The notes under the pieces are model-generated. The model saw only the letters and a program-made list of their open reading frames with translations. It did not search any database and had not been told where the DNA came from. DNA of 64,000 bases, from assembly GCF_030580995.1 (NCBI RefSeq), contig NZ_JAUQSZ010000006.1, positions 124,001 to 188,000 on the forward strand. Reading direction: 5' to 3'. Made by a program: the position numbers and the translations under genes. Origin of the DNA: Sphingomonas immobilis. GTDB lineage: Bacteria; Pseudomonadota; Alphaproteobacteria; Sphingomonadales; Sphingomonadaceae. How positions within the stretch are numbered: the first letter of the stretch is position 1; the number at the start of each line of letters is the position of its first letter. Shown piece by piece: positions 56,883-64,000 of the stretch.

Positions 56883-59800
56883 TCAGAACTTCCGAACGAT
56901 CTCGACGAACACCGAGCGGCCAAGGAAGTCGTAGCCGCTGTAGTTGAAGTAGTTGCCGATACGCGGCAGCCCGTCGGTCGAGCTGATCATCTCCGGTTTC
57001 CGGTCGAACACGTTGTTCATACCGAGCGTGAACTCACCGAGATCCTTGATCCTGAGCTGAACCGAGAGATCCTGCTTCACATAGGGCGCGGTGTGCAGAT
57101 CGGAGACAGCCTGCACGCCGCCCACGAAGTCCGCCGTGTTCACCTGGTTCGTCATCGGGCCGACGTAGTTTGCCGCGTAACGGAAGGTAACCGGCCCGGT
57201 GCTGACGATGAGGTTGGCGGTGCCCACCCACTTCGGACCACCGGCGGTGCCCTGGTTGCCCAGCGTTCCGTTATAGTCGTCCGTCGGCAGTTCGGCGAAC
57301 GGCTGATAGTTCTGATGGATGATTCGCGTCGCCTTCACCGACAGAATGTTATTCAGCTCACCCAGTTCGAACTGATAGCGGAAATCGAAATCGATGCCCG
57401 ACACCTGCTGGCTGGCGATGTTGAGATACGCATTCTGAACAGTAGTCAGCGTGTTCTGGACCGATTCACGCGCGCCGATGAACGAGCAATAGACGTTGCC
57501 GGCGCGGAAATCGCTCGATTCGTAGCACCGCTGCAGGATCGTCTGCGCGCCGAGCTGCGAGACTTCGCCGTTCACCGTGGTGTTGAAATAATCCACCGCG
57601 AGCTGAACCTTGGCAAACTTCGGCTCGACTACGAAACCACCGCCCCATGAGGTCGAGGTTTCCGCTCTCAGCGCCTTGCCACCGCCCGAGGTGAAGATCT
57701 CCGGAGAACCAGTCGAAATGAAGTTCAGCGGCAGACCTTCTGACGCGCAATTCTTGTAAACATTGCTCGTCGGCGCAAGACGGCTACCATATTCCCGGCA
57801 GGGATCGGGGGTCGTCGAGAAGCCCGACTGGTCGGCAACGAACTGCTCGTAGAGGTTCGGCGCACGGAACGACGTACCGTATGTTCCGCGGAAACGCAGA
57901 AAATTGGTCGGCGCGTAGTTTCCACCGACATGGTAGGTCGTGCTCGATCCGTACGAATTGTTGTTCGTGTAGCGCACCGACCCGTTGAAATCGAGCGCAT
58001 AGGCGAACGGCTTGTCCTTGATCAGCGGAACCTTAACCTCGCCGAACACTTCCCAGAGATCACTGGTGCCACGGGTACGGCCGCTCGACGAATAGTTGTA
58101 CAGATTGCGGGTCTGCGACGCTTCCGAAGGATTGTCGTCGATCGAATCCGAGCGATATTCGCCGCCGAGCGCAAAGCCGACCGGTCCGGCCGGCAGGCGG
58201 AACAGCGTACCGTCGATGACCAGCTGGGCGATCTTCTGCTCGTACATCGTGGTGCCGACATTGTCGCCATAGATGTAGTTGAACAGCCGTGGATCGAGAT
58301 TGCCCTGCAGCGACTGCGGATTGAAGAAGTCGCCCGCGATGCAGGTGCCGCCGTTATAGGCCCCGGCGGTCACGTTGCTGGCGCAAGTGTAAGCGTTGCC
58401 GGCACCGAGCTCGCCAGCCAGCGCCGTCGTGACGACGCCTGCGGGGGTGCCCGCCGGCGCGAGCACCGGCTGGAGCGACGCCCTCAGGCGACGGGTGTCG
58501 ATATTCTGCAGCGAATACGTCGCCTGGCTGCGGCTGTATTGGAAGTTCGCATCATAGCGGATGTCGCCGATACCGGTGCTGCCGCGCAGACCACCGTTGA
58601 CCCGGTAGAAATCGACCTTCTGCTTCGATTTCAGGATCGGCGGCACGATGAAGACGCGCAGGATGTCATTGCTCCCACCCGCTGCACTTGCCAGCGAAGT
58701 CGGGAAGAACGGCGACGACACCGGATAATAGCCTGGATAAGCGGCCGACAGCGCCGGGCTGGCGACCTCGAACCCGATTTGTGTCGGATCGAAGCTGATC
58801 TGGCCCATGAACTCCTGTTGCGACTCACGGTGCGTGAACAGGCCCTCGGCGTAGATTTCGGCATCGCCCAGAATGCCCAGCTCATACGATCCGTTGAGAT
58901 AGCCGGTGTAGGTTCGCACCGGCGAATAGACGTCTTCCTGCAGCTGCCTCTGGTTGGCAAGCGGACGGATGTTGGTATTGTTGACGTTGATCGGCGTGTT
59001 GATGTTGCCGTTCGCGTAAGTGTAGCGATTGACCTGACCGGTTGTCAGCGCACTGATACCCAACACGTAGTTCTGCGCCGTGCCGACGCCGCCATTGGCG
59101 AACGGGAAGCAGCGCAGCGTGGTGCCGCCGGGAACGGTCTGGCCGATCGGCAGACCCGTCGTCGGGCTAGTGAGCAGGTCGGTCGGGCAGCTGAAGTCCT
59201 CGCGGTCGCCGACCTTCACGGCGCCGACATCGCGATATTCGAACGATGCGAGGATGTGGCCGCGCTCGAACGTCTTTCCAGCCGTCACCGACAAACGATA
59301 CTGCGTACCTGCGCCGCCGCTATTGAACGGAACACTGCTGTAGCCGTCGAGGGTAACACCATTCAACTTGGTGTCGGTGATCAGGTTGATCACGCCGCCG
59401 ACCGCGTCCGAACCATAGACCGACGATGCGCCTTCCTTCAGGATTTCGACGCGGCTCAGCACCGCGTTGGGCAACACGTTGAGGTCGGCCGAAATCAGCT
59501 GCGGGCCGACACCGGCCGGGGGCAAGCGGCGGCCGTTCAGCAGCACCAGCGTACGCTGCGAGCCGAGCCCGCGCAGGCCGACAGTGTTCGCGCCGGGACC
59601 GCCTTCGGAAACATAACCGAGGAAGTTGTTGTTGATCTGCGCCGTACCGGACGTGACGTTCGAATCCTGCAGGATCTCCGCGACGGTGCGATTGCCGGCG
59701 AGCGCGGTGTCGGCCTTGGTGATGACGGTGACGGGCGAGCTCGTCTCGAAATTGCTCGGCGTGCGGATGCGCGAGCCGGTAACGACGACTTCTTCGTCGC

Positions 59801-59936
59801 CTGCATCAGCGGGTGCGCTGGACGGGAGCGACGCGGTCTGCGCGTGCGCAGCGACCGGCATCATTGCGAGCGCGATGGCGCTGGCGGACGTGGAGAACGC
59901 GAATGCGGTCGGCAAAAGCCGATGCTGATTTTTCAT
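56883..59936 (-). CDS. TonB-dependent receptor
   Basis: An outer-membrane active transporter of 1017 residues. Signal peptide MKNQHRLLPTAFAFSTSASA to MPVAAHAQ, then a TonB-box-like DEEVVVTGSRI, a plug domain (about 50-170, TVITKADTALAGNRTVAEIL, VLLNGRRLPPAGVG, GASSVYGSDAVGGVINLIT) and a 22-strand barrel region ending in the terminal Phe (FVEIVRKF). Substrate not inferable; iron and vitamin signatures are absent. The ATG at 59936 begins the signal peptide and has AGGGG about nine bases upstream. Adjacent TPR-sulfotransferase. Confidence 0.93.
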   Translation of the reverse strand: MKNQHRLLPTAFAFSTSASAIALAMMPVAAHAQTASLPSSAPADAGDEEVVVTGSRIRTPSNFETSSPVTVITKADTALAGNRTVAEILQDSNVTSGTAQINNNFLGYVSEGGPGANTVGLRGLGSQRTLVLLNGRRLPPAGVGPQLISADLNVLPNAVLSRVEILKEGASSVYGSDAVGGVINLITDTKLNGVTLDGYSSVPFNSGGAGTQYRLSVTAGKTFERGHILASFEYRDVGAVKVGDREDFSCPTDLLTSPTTGLPIGQTVPGGTTLRCFPFANGGVGTAQNYVLGISALTTGQVNRYTYANGNINTPINVNNTNIRPLANQRQLQEDVYSPVRTYTGYLNGSYELGILGDAEIYAEGLFTHRESQQEFMGQISFDPTQIGFEVASPALSAAYPGYYPVSSPFFPTSLASAAGGSNDILRVFIVPPILKSKQKVDFYRVNGGLRGSTGIGDIRYDANFQYSRSQATYSLQNIDTRRLRASLQPVLAPAGTPAGVVTTALAGELGAGNAYTCASNVTAGAYNGGTCIAGDFFNPQSLQGNLDPRLFNYIYGDNVGTTMYEQKIAQLVIDGTLFRLPAGPVGFALGGEYRSDSIDDNPSEASQTRNLYNYSSSGRTRGTSDLWEVFGEVKVPLIKDKPFAYALDFNGSVRYTNNNSYGSSTTYHVGGNYAPTNFLRFRGTYGTSFRAPNLYEQFVADQSGFSTTPDPCREYGSRLAPTSNVYKNCASEGLPLNFISTGSPEIFTSGGGKALRAETSTSWGGGFVVEPKFAKVQLAVDYFNTTVNGEVSQLGAQTILQRCYESSDFRAGNVYCSFIGARESVQNTLTTVQNAYLNIASQQVSGIDFDFRYQFELGELNNILSVKATRIIHQNYQPFAELPTDDYNGTLGNQGTAGGPKWVGTANLIVSTGPVTFRYAANYVGPMTNQVNTADFVGGVQAVSDLHTAPYVKQDLSVQLRIKDLGEFTLGMNNVFDRKPEMISSTDGLPRIGNYFNYSGYDFLGRSVFVEIVRKF

Positions 59937-60179
59937 GTATTTACCCCTGTAATCGGACACGATTCCGACTGCGATGCATGAACCTCACTCACACGCGCGC
60001 AGACTGCAATGCCTTCGTCACAATGCGTTTTGTTTTTGATGCAGTATGTTGCCGGATTGTCACAACGGTCCCAAATCGGGCAAAAAAATGACGAAATCGC
60101 CAGTCCGCAATGTGCGGTTCAGCTTCCCTGCGTCGTCGTTACGGACCCATCACTGAAAGAGTCGTTACGGTGCAGACAC
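59937..60179. promoter_or_regulatory. Intergenic region upstream of the TonB receptor, with spaced GTCACAA repeats
   Basis: About 240 bases without a gene. On the minus strand it must hold the receptor promoter. GTCACAA occurs at 60017-60023 and again at 60059-60065, 42 bases apart, about four helical turns, which suggests a paired protein-binding site. The segment is AT-richer (GTTTTGTTTTTGATGCAG nearby). No coding region, RNA gene or riboswitch was recognised. Confidence 0.4.
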
Positions 60180-60216
60180 AAAAAGACCGGCGCCCCGCGT
60201 GGGACGCCGGCCTTTT
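60180..60216 (-). terminator. Intrinsic terminator of ahcY
   Basis: On the minus strand, about 20 bases past the ahcY stop, a GC-rich stem (CCGGCGTCCC/GGGGCGCCGG with a short loop) is followed by TCTTTTT. A regular rho-independent terminator. Confidence 0.85.
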
Positions 60217-60236
60217 CAGCCGCCGGGTGTAAAGCC

Positions 60237-61655
60237 TCAGTAGCGGTAGTGGTTCGGCTTGAACGGCCCTTCCACCGGCACGCCGATATAACCGGCCTGC
60301 TTCGGCGTCAGCTTCGACAGATGCACGCCGAGCTTCTCAAGGTGCAGCGCCGCGACCTTCTCGTCGAGGTGCTTCGGCAGGACGTAGACGTCGTTGCCGT
60401 AATTCTCGCTCTTGGTCCAAAGCTCGATCTGCGCGAGCGTCTGGTTGGTGAAGCTCGCCGACATGACGAACGACGGGTGGCCCGTCGCGCAGCCGAGATT
60501 CACCAGGCGGCCCTTGGCGAGGATGATGATCTGCTTGCCGTCGGGGAACTTCACCAGGTCGGTGCCCGGCTTCACTTCCGTCCACTCGTAGTTCGACAAA
60601 GCAGCGATCTGGATTTCGCTGTCGAAGTGGCCGATGTTGCAGACGATCGACATCGGCTTCATCGCCTTCATGTGATCGGCGGTGATGACGTCGGCATTGC
60701 CGGTCGCGGTCACGAAGATGTCGGCGCGCTCGACCGCCTCTTCCATCGTCACGACCTCGAAGCCCTCCATCGCCGCCTGCAGCGCGCAGATCGGGTCGAT
60801 CTCGGTGACCATCACGCGCGCGCCGCCGTTGCGGAGCGACTGGGCCGAACCCTTGCCGACGTCACCGAAACCGGCGACCGCGGCGACCTTGCCGGCGAGC
60901 ATCACGTCGGTGGCGCGGCGGATCGCGTCGACCAGCGATTCCTTGCAGCCATAGAGGTTGTCGAACTTCGACTTGGTGACGCTGTCGTTGACGTTGATCG
61001 CCGGGAACGGCAGCTCGCCCTTCTTGGCGATCTCGTACAGGCGGTGGACGCCGGTGGTGGTCTCTTCCGAAACGCCCTTCAGGTTCTTGACCGTCTCGGT
61101 CAGATAGCCCGGATACTTCGCCACGAACGCCTTCAGCGCGCGCTGGAACTCGACCTCTTCGTCGTTCTCCGGCTCGCCCAGCGTCGCGCCGGCTTCGAGC
61201 TTGGCGCCCCACAGCGCGAACATGGTGGCGTCGCCGCCGTCGTCGAGGATGATGTTGGCGGTCGTGCCGTCGCCATCAGCGCCCCAGTTGAAGATGTCGC
61301 CGACGTAATCCCAGTAATCGGCCAGGCTCTCGCCCTTGATCGCGAACACGGGAACGCCCGTCGCGGCGATGGCGGCGGCGGCATGGTCCTGCGTCGAGAA
61401 GATGTTGCACGTCGCCCAGCGGACGTCGGCACCGAGCGCGGTCAGCGTCTCGATCAGCACGGCGGTCTGGATCGTCATGTGGAGCGATCCGGTGATGCGC
61501 GCGCCCTTGAGCGGCTGCGCCGCGCCGAACTCGCTGCGCAGCGCCATCAGGCCCGGCATCTCCGTCTCGGCGATGTTGATTTCGGCGCGGCCGAAATCGG
61601 CGAGGCTGATGTCGGCGACGACATAATCTTTCGGCTTATCGAGAACGGTGGCCAC
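60237..61655 (-). CDS. ahcY: adenosylhomocysteinase
   Basis: Hydrolyses S-adenosylhomocysteine to homocysteine and adenosine, relieving methyltransferase inhibition. The 472-residue protein carries the proteobacterial insert. Substrate segments [16 protein letters not shown] and [19 protein letters not shown] are present, with the NAD loop [16 protein letters not shown] and the terminal KPNHYRY. The start is GTG at 61655 ([14 protein letters not shown]), with GGAG nine bases upstream; the frame is open far 5' but has no homology. It follows the rhomboid gene by 80 bases that contain a perfect palindrome. Confidence 0.97.
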   Translation of the reverse strand: MATVLDKPKDYVVADISLADFGRAEINIAETEMPGLMALRSEFGAAQPLKGARITGSLHMTIQTAVLIETLTALGADVRWATCNIFSTQDHAAAAIAATGVPVFAIKGESLADYWDYVGDIFNWGADGDGTTANIILDDGGDATMFALWGAKLEAGATLGEPENDEEVEFQRALKAFVAKYPGYLTETVKNLKGVSEETTTGVHRLYEIAKKGELPFPAINVNDSVTKSKFDNLYGCKESLVDAIRRATDVMLAGKVAAVAGFGDVGKGSAQSLRNGGARVMVTEIDPICALQAAMEGFEVVTMEEAVERADIFVTATGNADVITADHMKAMKPMSIVCNIGHFDSEIQIAALSNYEWTEVKPGTDLVKFPDGKQIIILAKGRLVNLGCATGHPSFVMSASFTNQTLAQIELWTKSENYGNDVYVLPKHLDEKVAALHLEKLGVHLSKLTPKQAGYIGVPVEGPFKPNHYRY

Positions 61656-61723
61656 GTGCTGAGTCTCCGGTTTACGCGGTTGGATGCGCAGCCCCGTAGC
61701 GCGAGTCCGCCCCGCAATCAAAC

Positions 61724-61739
61724 ATAAAGATATCTTTAT
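61724..61739. promoter_or_regulatory. Perfect 16-bp palindrome upstream of ahcY
   Basis: ATAAAGATATCTTTAT is fully self-complementary, and the flanks extend the symmetry partly (AC at the left, TATGT at the right). It overlaps the TAA stop of the rhomboid gene and lies about 70 bases before the ahcY GTG, where an operator would sit. Its A+T content stands out in this genome. It is a plausible site for a dimeric repressor, for example an ArsR-family SAH sensor of the SahR type; that identity is inferred. Confidence 0.55.
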
Positions 61740-62407
61740 ATGTTCATTGCCCGCGATCGCGGGAAGAACAGCGGCCCGGCGATGAGCCCGAACGCGAAGC
61801 CGCCGACATGCGCCTCCCACGCGAGGCCACCGCCGCTCCCCGAGAGGAAGGCGGGCACGGTGAAGATCACGATCAGCAGCAGATTGTCGGTCACGAAGCG
61901 CCGCACCGCCAGCGCCATCTCCCGCGACCACAGCGGCATCAGCCCCGGCCCATCGGGCGACACGCGCAGCAACGCGCCGACCAGCCCGTAGATCGCGCCC
62001 GACGCGCCCAGCATCGGCACCGCGCCGTGCGGATTGATCGCCAGATAGACCGCCGCGCCCGCCAGCCCGCTCACGAAAAACAGCCCGAAATAGCGTACCC
62101 AACTCGTCGGCGCCCGCCCGAGCCGCAACACGAGGATCGGGCTGAGGCCGATCAGCACCGCCATGTTCATCGCGATGTGCAGGATCCCGCCATGCGCGAA
62201 CATATGGATGAGGAGCGTCCACCAGCGTCCCTCGGCGAGCGCCTGCCCCGACACGCCCCAATCGTACATGCCGTATTCGGGATAGCGGACGAAATAATAT
62301 AGGAACGCCGCGATCATCGGCGCGGCCAGCAGCCATCCCGGTGCCTTGGCGGATCGCGGCATGCGCCATTGTCGGTCGGGTGCGGTGATCTCGGTCATGG
62401 GCGCCAT
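61736..62407 (-). CDS. rhomboid-family intramembrane serine protease
   Basis: A 223-residue integral membrane protein with about six helices. The rhomboid motifs are complete: [15 protein letters not shown], the nucleophile Ser in [15 protein letters not shown], and the catalytic His in [13 protein letters not shown]. It cleaves transmembrane segments within the membrane; the substrate is unknown. ATGs at 62407 and 62398 are both possible, and neither has a clear ribosome-binding site. It is divergent from the AhpD-like gene and lies upstream of ahcY on the same strand. Confidence 0.88.
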   Translation of the reverse strand: MAPMTEITAPDRQWRMPRSAKAPGWLLAAPMIAAFLYYFVRYPEYGMYDWGVSGQALAEGRWWTLLIHMFAHGGILHIAMNMAVLIGLSPILVLRLGRAPTSWVRYFGLFFVSGLAGAAVYLAINPHGAVPMLGASGAIYGLVGALLRVSPDGPGLMPLWSREMALAVRRFVTDNLLLIVIFTVPAFLSGSGGGLAWEAHVGGFAFGLIAGPLFFPRSRAMNI

Positions 62408-62495
62408 GTAGGGCAGGAGAAGTTTTTTCGCGAGGGCATGTCACATCGCGCGGGTCTGTCTCGTCATGCCGGTATACTCCACGAAAGGACCGACC

Positions 62496-62954
62496 ATGAC
62501 TGCCCGCCTCAACCCCTATACCGCAGCACCCGAGACGATGAACGCCTTCATGGCGCTCAGCAACGCCGTCGCGGAAAGCGGCCTCGAGAAGCCGCTGCTC
62601 GAACTGGTCAAGATCCGCGCATCGCAGATCAACGGCTGCGCGAACTGCCTCAACATGCATACCTACGAAGCGCGGCAGGCGGGCGAGACGGAGCAGCGCA
62701 TCGCCCTCCTCTCCGCCTGGGAGGATGCGCCCGCCGCGATCTTCACCCCGCGCGAGCGCGCCGCGCTCGACTGGACCGATCACCTGACACAGATTGCCAC
62801 GCAGCGCGCACCGGCGCACGTCTACGAAGCGCTCGGCGCGCAGTTCAGCAAGGAAGAGCAGGTCAAGCTGACGATGGCGATCACCGTGATCAACGGCTGG
62901 AACCGCATCGCGATCGGCTTCGATATGTTCGTCGCCAGCTACGGCTGGAAATGA
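62496..62954 (+). CDS. AhpD-like carboxymuconolactone decarboxylase-family protein
   Basis: A 152-residue helical CMD-family protein. The peroxidase-type redox centre is present: C48 and C51 in [15 protein letters not shown] with His55, the AhpD arrangement. It probably acts as a thiol peroxidase or disulfide reductase rather than in aromatic degradation. It starts with ATG at 62496 with AAAGGA upstream; the stop overlaps the sigma factor start (ATGA). CMD-family genes are known partners, and targets, of ECF41 sigma factors. Confidence 0.88.
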   Translation: MTARLNPYTAAPETMNAFMALSNAVAESGLEKPLLELVKIRASQINGCANCLNMHTYEARQAGETEQRIALLSAWEDAPAAIFTPRERAALDWTDHLTQIATQRAPAHVYEALGAQFSKEEQVKLTMAITVINGWNRIAIGFDMFVASYGWK

Positions 62955-63820
62955 CCGCCGATGCGACCATCTTCGACGCGCAGCGGCCCATGCTGCTGCG
63001 CGTCGCCTACCGCATGCTCGGCTCGGTCGCCGATGCCGAGGATGTGGTGCAGGACGCATGGCTGCGCTGGATGGGCACCGACAAGGCGGCGGTGCGCATC
63101 CCCGCCGCCTTCCTGCGCCGCATCGTCACGCGGCTCTGCCTCGACCAGATCAAGTCGGCGCGGGTGCGGCGCGAGGACTATGTCGGCCCCTGGCTGCCCG
63201 AGCCGATGATCGAGAGCGCTTTGGAATATGGCGAACAGGACGACGTCACCCTCCCCCTCATGCTCGCGCTCGAACGGCTCTCGCCGCTGGAGCGTGCCGC
63301 CTTCCTCCTGCACGACGTGTTCGGCGAGAGTTTCGAGGAGGTCGGCGAAGCGCTCGACCGCGATCCCGCCGCTTGCCGCCAGCTCGCCGCCCGCGCCCGC
63401 GCGCATGTCCGCGAGGATCGCCCGCGCTTCCCGGTGGAACGGGACCGCGGGCTGGAAATCGCCGCCGCCTTCTTCGCCGCAGCGCGCGGCGGGGAGATCG
63501 CCGGGCTCGGCGCGCTGCTGTCGAGCGATGTCGCGATGTATTCGGACGGCGGCGGCAAGCGTCCCGCCGTCGCGCGCGTGCTGCGTGGGGTGGGCGAGGT
63601 GACGCGCGCCCATGCCGCGCTCGGTCGCCTCAACCGCACCGGCTCCCCGCCGGTGCGCTTCACGCTCATCAACGGTCTGCCTGGCTTCGTCACGCGCGAG
63701 GGCGACGGCATCCTGCAAACCACCGCGCTGCTGATCGAGGACGGCCGGATCACGGCGATCTACGTGATGCGCAACCCCGACAAGCTCGGCCATCTCGAAG
63801 GCGACGGGGCGCCGGCCTGA
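62951..63820 (+). CDS. sigJ: ECF41-type RNA polymerase sigma factor (SigJ-like)
   Basis: A 289-residue sigma factor. Region 2 ([33 protein letters not shown]) and region 4 ([31 protein letters not shown]) are followed by a SnoaL-like C-terminal domain. ECF41 hallmarks are present: WLPEP in the linker, DGGGK in the extension and NPDKL near the C-terminus. In this group the extension itself modulates activity and no anti-sigma factor is needed. Coupled to the AhpD-like gene by ATGA overlap. Confidence 0.92.
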   Translation: MTADATIFDAQRPMLLRVAYRMLGSVADAEDVVQDAWLRWMGTDKAAVRIPAAFLRRIVTRLCLDQIKSARVRREDYVGPWLPEPMIESALEYGEQDDVTLPLMLALERLSPLERAAFLLHDVFGESFEEVGEALDRDPAACRQLAARARAHVREDRPRFPVERDRGLEIAAAFFAAARGGEIAGLGALLSSDVAMYSDGGGKRPAVARVLRGVGEVTRAHAALGRLNRTGSPPVRFTLINGLPGFVTREGDGILQTTALLIEDGRITAIYVMRNPDKLGHLEGDGAPA

Positions 63821-63822
63821 GC

Positions 63823-64000
63823 CTAGTCCAGCACCCCGGCCATCTTCACGCCCGCCGCCGTCTGGTCGGCGATCCCCAGCCGCGCATAGAGCCGGTCGCG
63901 CCGGTCGCCGTCATGCGGCACGCCGGCATCGACAAAGCGCCCGCGCGTATCGAGCAGCCGGAACCACTCCTTCTCGCCGCCGCAATCGTGCGGATCGCCC
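63823..64000 (-). CDS. C-terminal part of an unidentified protein (partial)
   Basis: The last 58 codons of a minus-strand gene entering from beyond base 64000, with stop TAG at 63823. The fragment contains DCGGEKEWFRLLDTRGRFVD and ends VKMAGVLD. The reading frame is open throughout with a codon pattern like its neighbours, so it is probably real. I do not recognise the family. Convergent with the sigma factor gene, two bases apart. Confidence 0.5.
   Translation of the reverse strand, partial: GDPHDCGGEKEWFRLLDTRGRFVDAGVPHDGDRRDRLYARLGIADQTAAGVKMAGVLD

Noticed and set aside
61656..61723. SAH riboswitch in the ahcY leader
   Set aside because: The leader was read on the minus strand; it lacks the conserved GC-rich core and pseudoknot elements I would expect.
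61656..63059. 5' extension of ahcY giving an apparent 940-residue fusion
   Set aside because: The extension runs antisense through the sigma factor and AhpD-like genes and out of frame through the rhomboid gene; the AhcY domain starts at the GTG with its own ribosome site.

Overview
The window is a high-GC, densely packed chromosomal segment of an alphaproteobacterium. Gene content points to the Sphingomonadales (Sphingomonas-like): a ChvI/ChvG pair followed by HPr kinase, RapZ, EIIA and HPr; a DivL-type tyrosine kinase homologue at the head of a tsaE-amgK-murU-addB-addA cluster; a large TonB-dependent receptor next to a TPR-sulfotransferase; and the hairpin repeats that sphingomonads scatter between genes. 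Almost everything is housekeeping. No tRNA, rRNA, IS element, prophage or CRISPR array was found.

Layout. 1-4.8 kb: start of a PPK2-like gene, an NAD(P)-binding protein, a hexapeptide acyltransferase, aspS and rnd. 4.85-5.8 kb: an AT-richer pocket with one orphan lipoprotein. 5.8-11.3 kb (minus): DUF2066 protein, Hda homologue, ppk and ppx, with overlapping or nearly abutting ends. 11.4-14.1 kb (plus): purM, purN, a MmcQ/YjbR protein and a small membrane protein. 14.3-17.0 kb (minus): pepA, holC, ndk, separated by repeat-rich spacers. 17.2-22.7 kb (plus): lptD-surA-pdxA-rsmA, the same order as in E. coli. 22.7-26.0 kb (minus): guaB, an RsmB-type methyltransferase and a TPR protein. 26.1-27.5 kb: a stomatin/NfeD pair. 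27.5-30.7 kb (minus): small uncharacterised genes and pckA.

30.9-35.2 kb (plus): chvI, chvG, hprK, rapZ, an EIIA and ptsH, the last five chained by overlapping stop and start codons. This looks like envelope-stress and carbon-status signalling through a PTS that has no sugar permease in view. 35.3-43.2 kb: a lipoprotein, secA, a small secreted protein, a processive GT2 glycosyltransferase, argJ and a glutathione transferase. 43.2-43.5 kb: a tiny SEC-C metal-binding gene that makes sense only if the reading frame advances by one base at three separate TTT-C positions. 43.5-54.8 kb (minus): divL, tsaE, amgK, murU, addB, addA and trxA. 54.9-60 kb: TPR-sulfotransferase and TonB-dependent receptor. 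60.2-62.4 kb (minus): rhomboid protease and ahcY, with a perfect 16-bp palindrome between them. 62.5-64 kb: an AhpD-like protein translationally coupled to an ECF41-type sigma factor, then the 3' end of an unidentified gene.

The observations most worth a second look are the triple-shift SEC-C gene, the DivL-like kinase with Tyr in place of the phospho-acceptor His, the ahcY palindrome, the Hda homologue lacking the Walker A lysine, and the mirror-image repeat pairs between genes.
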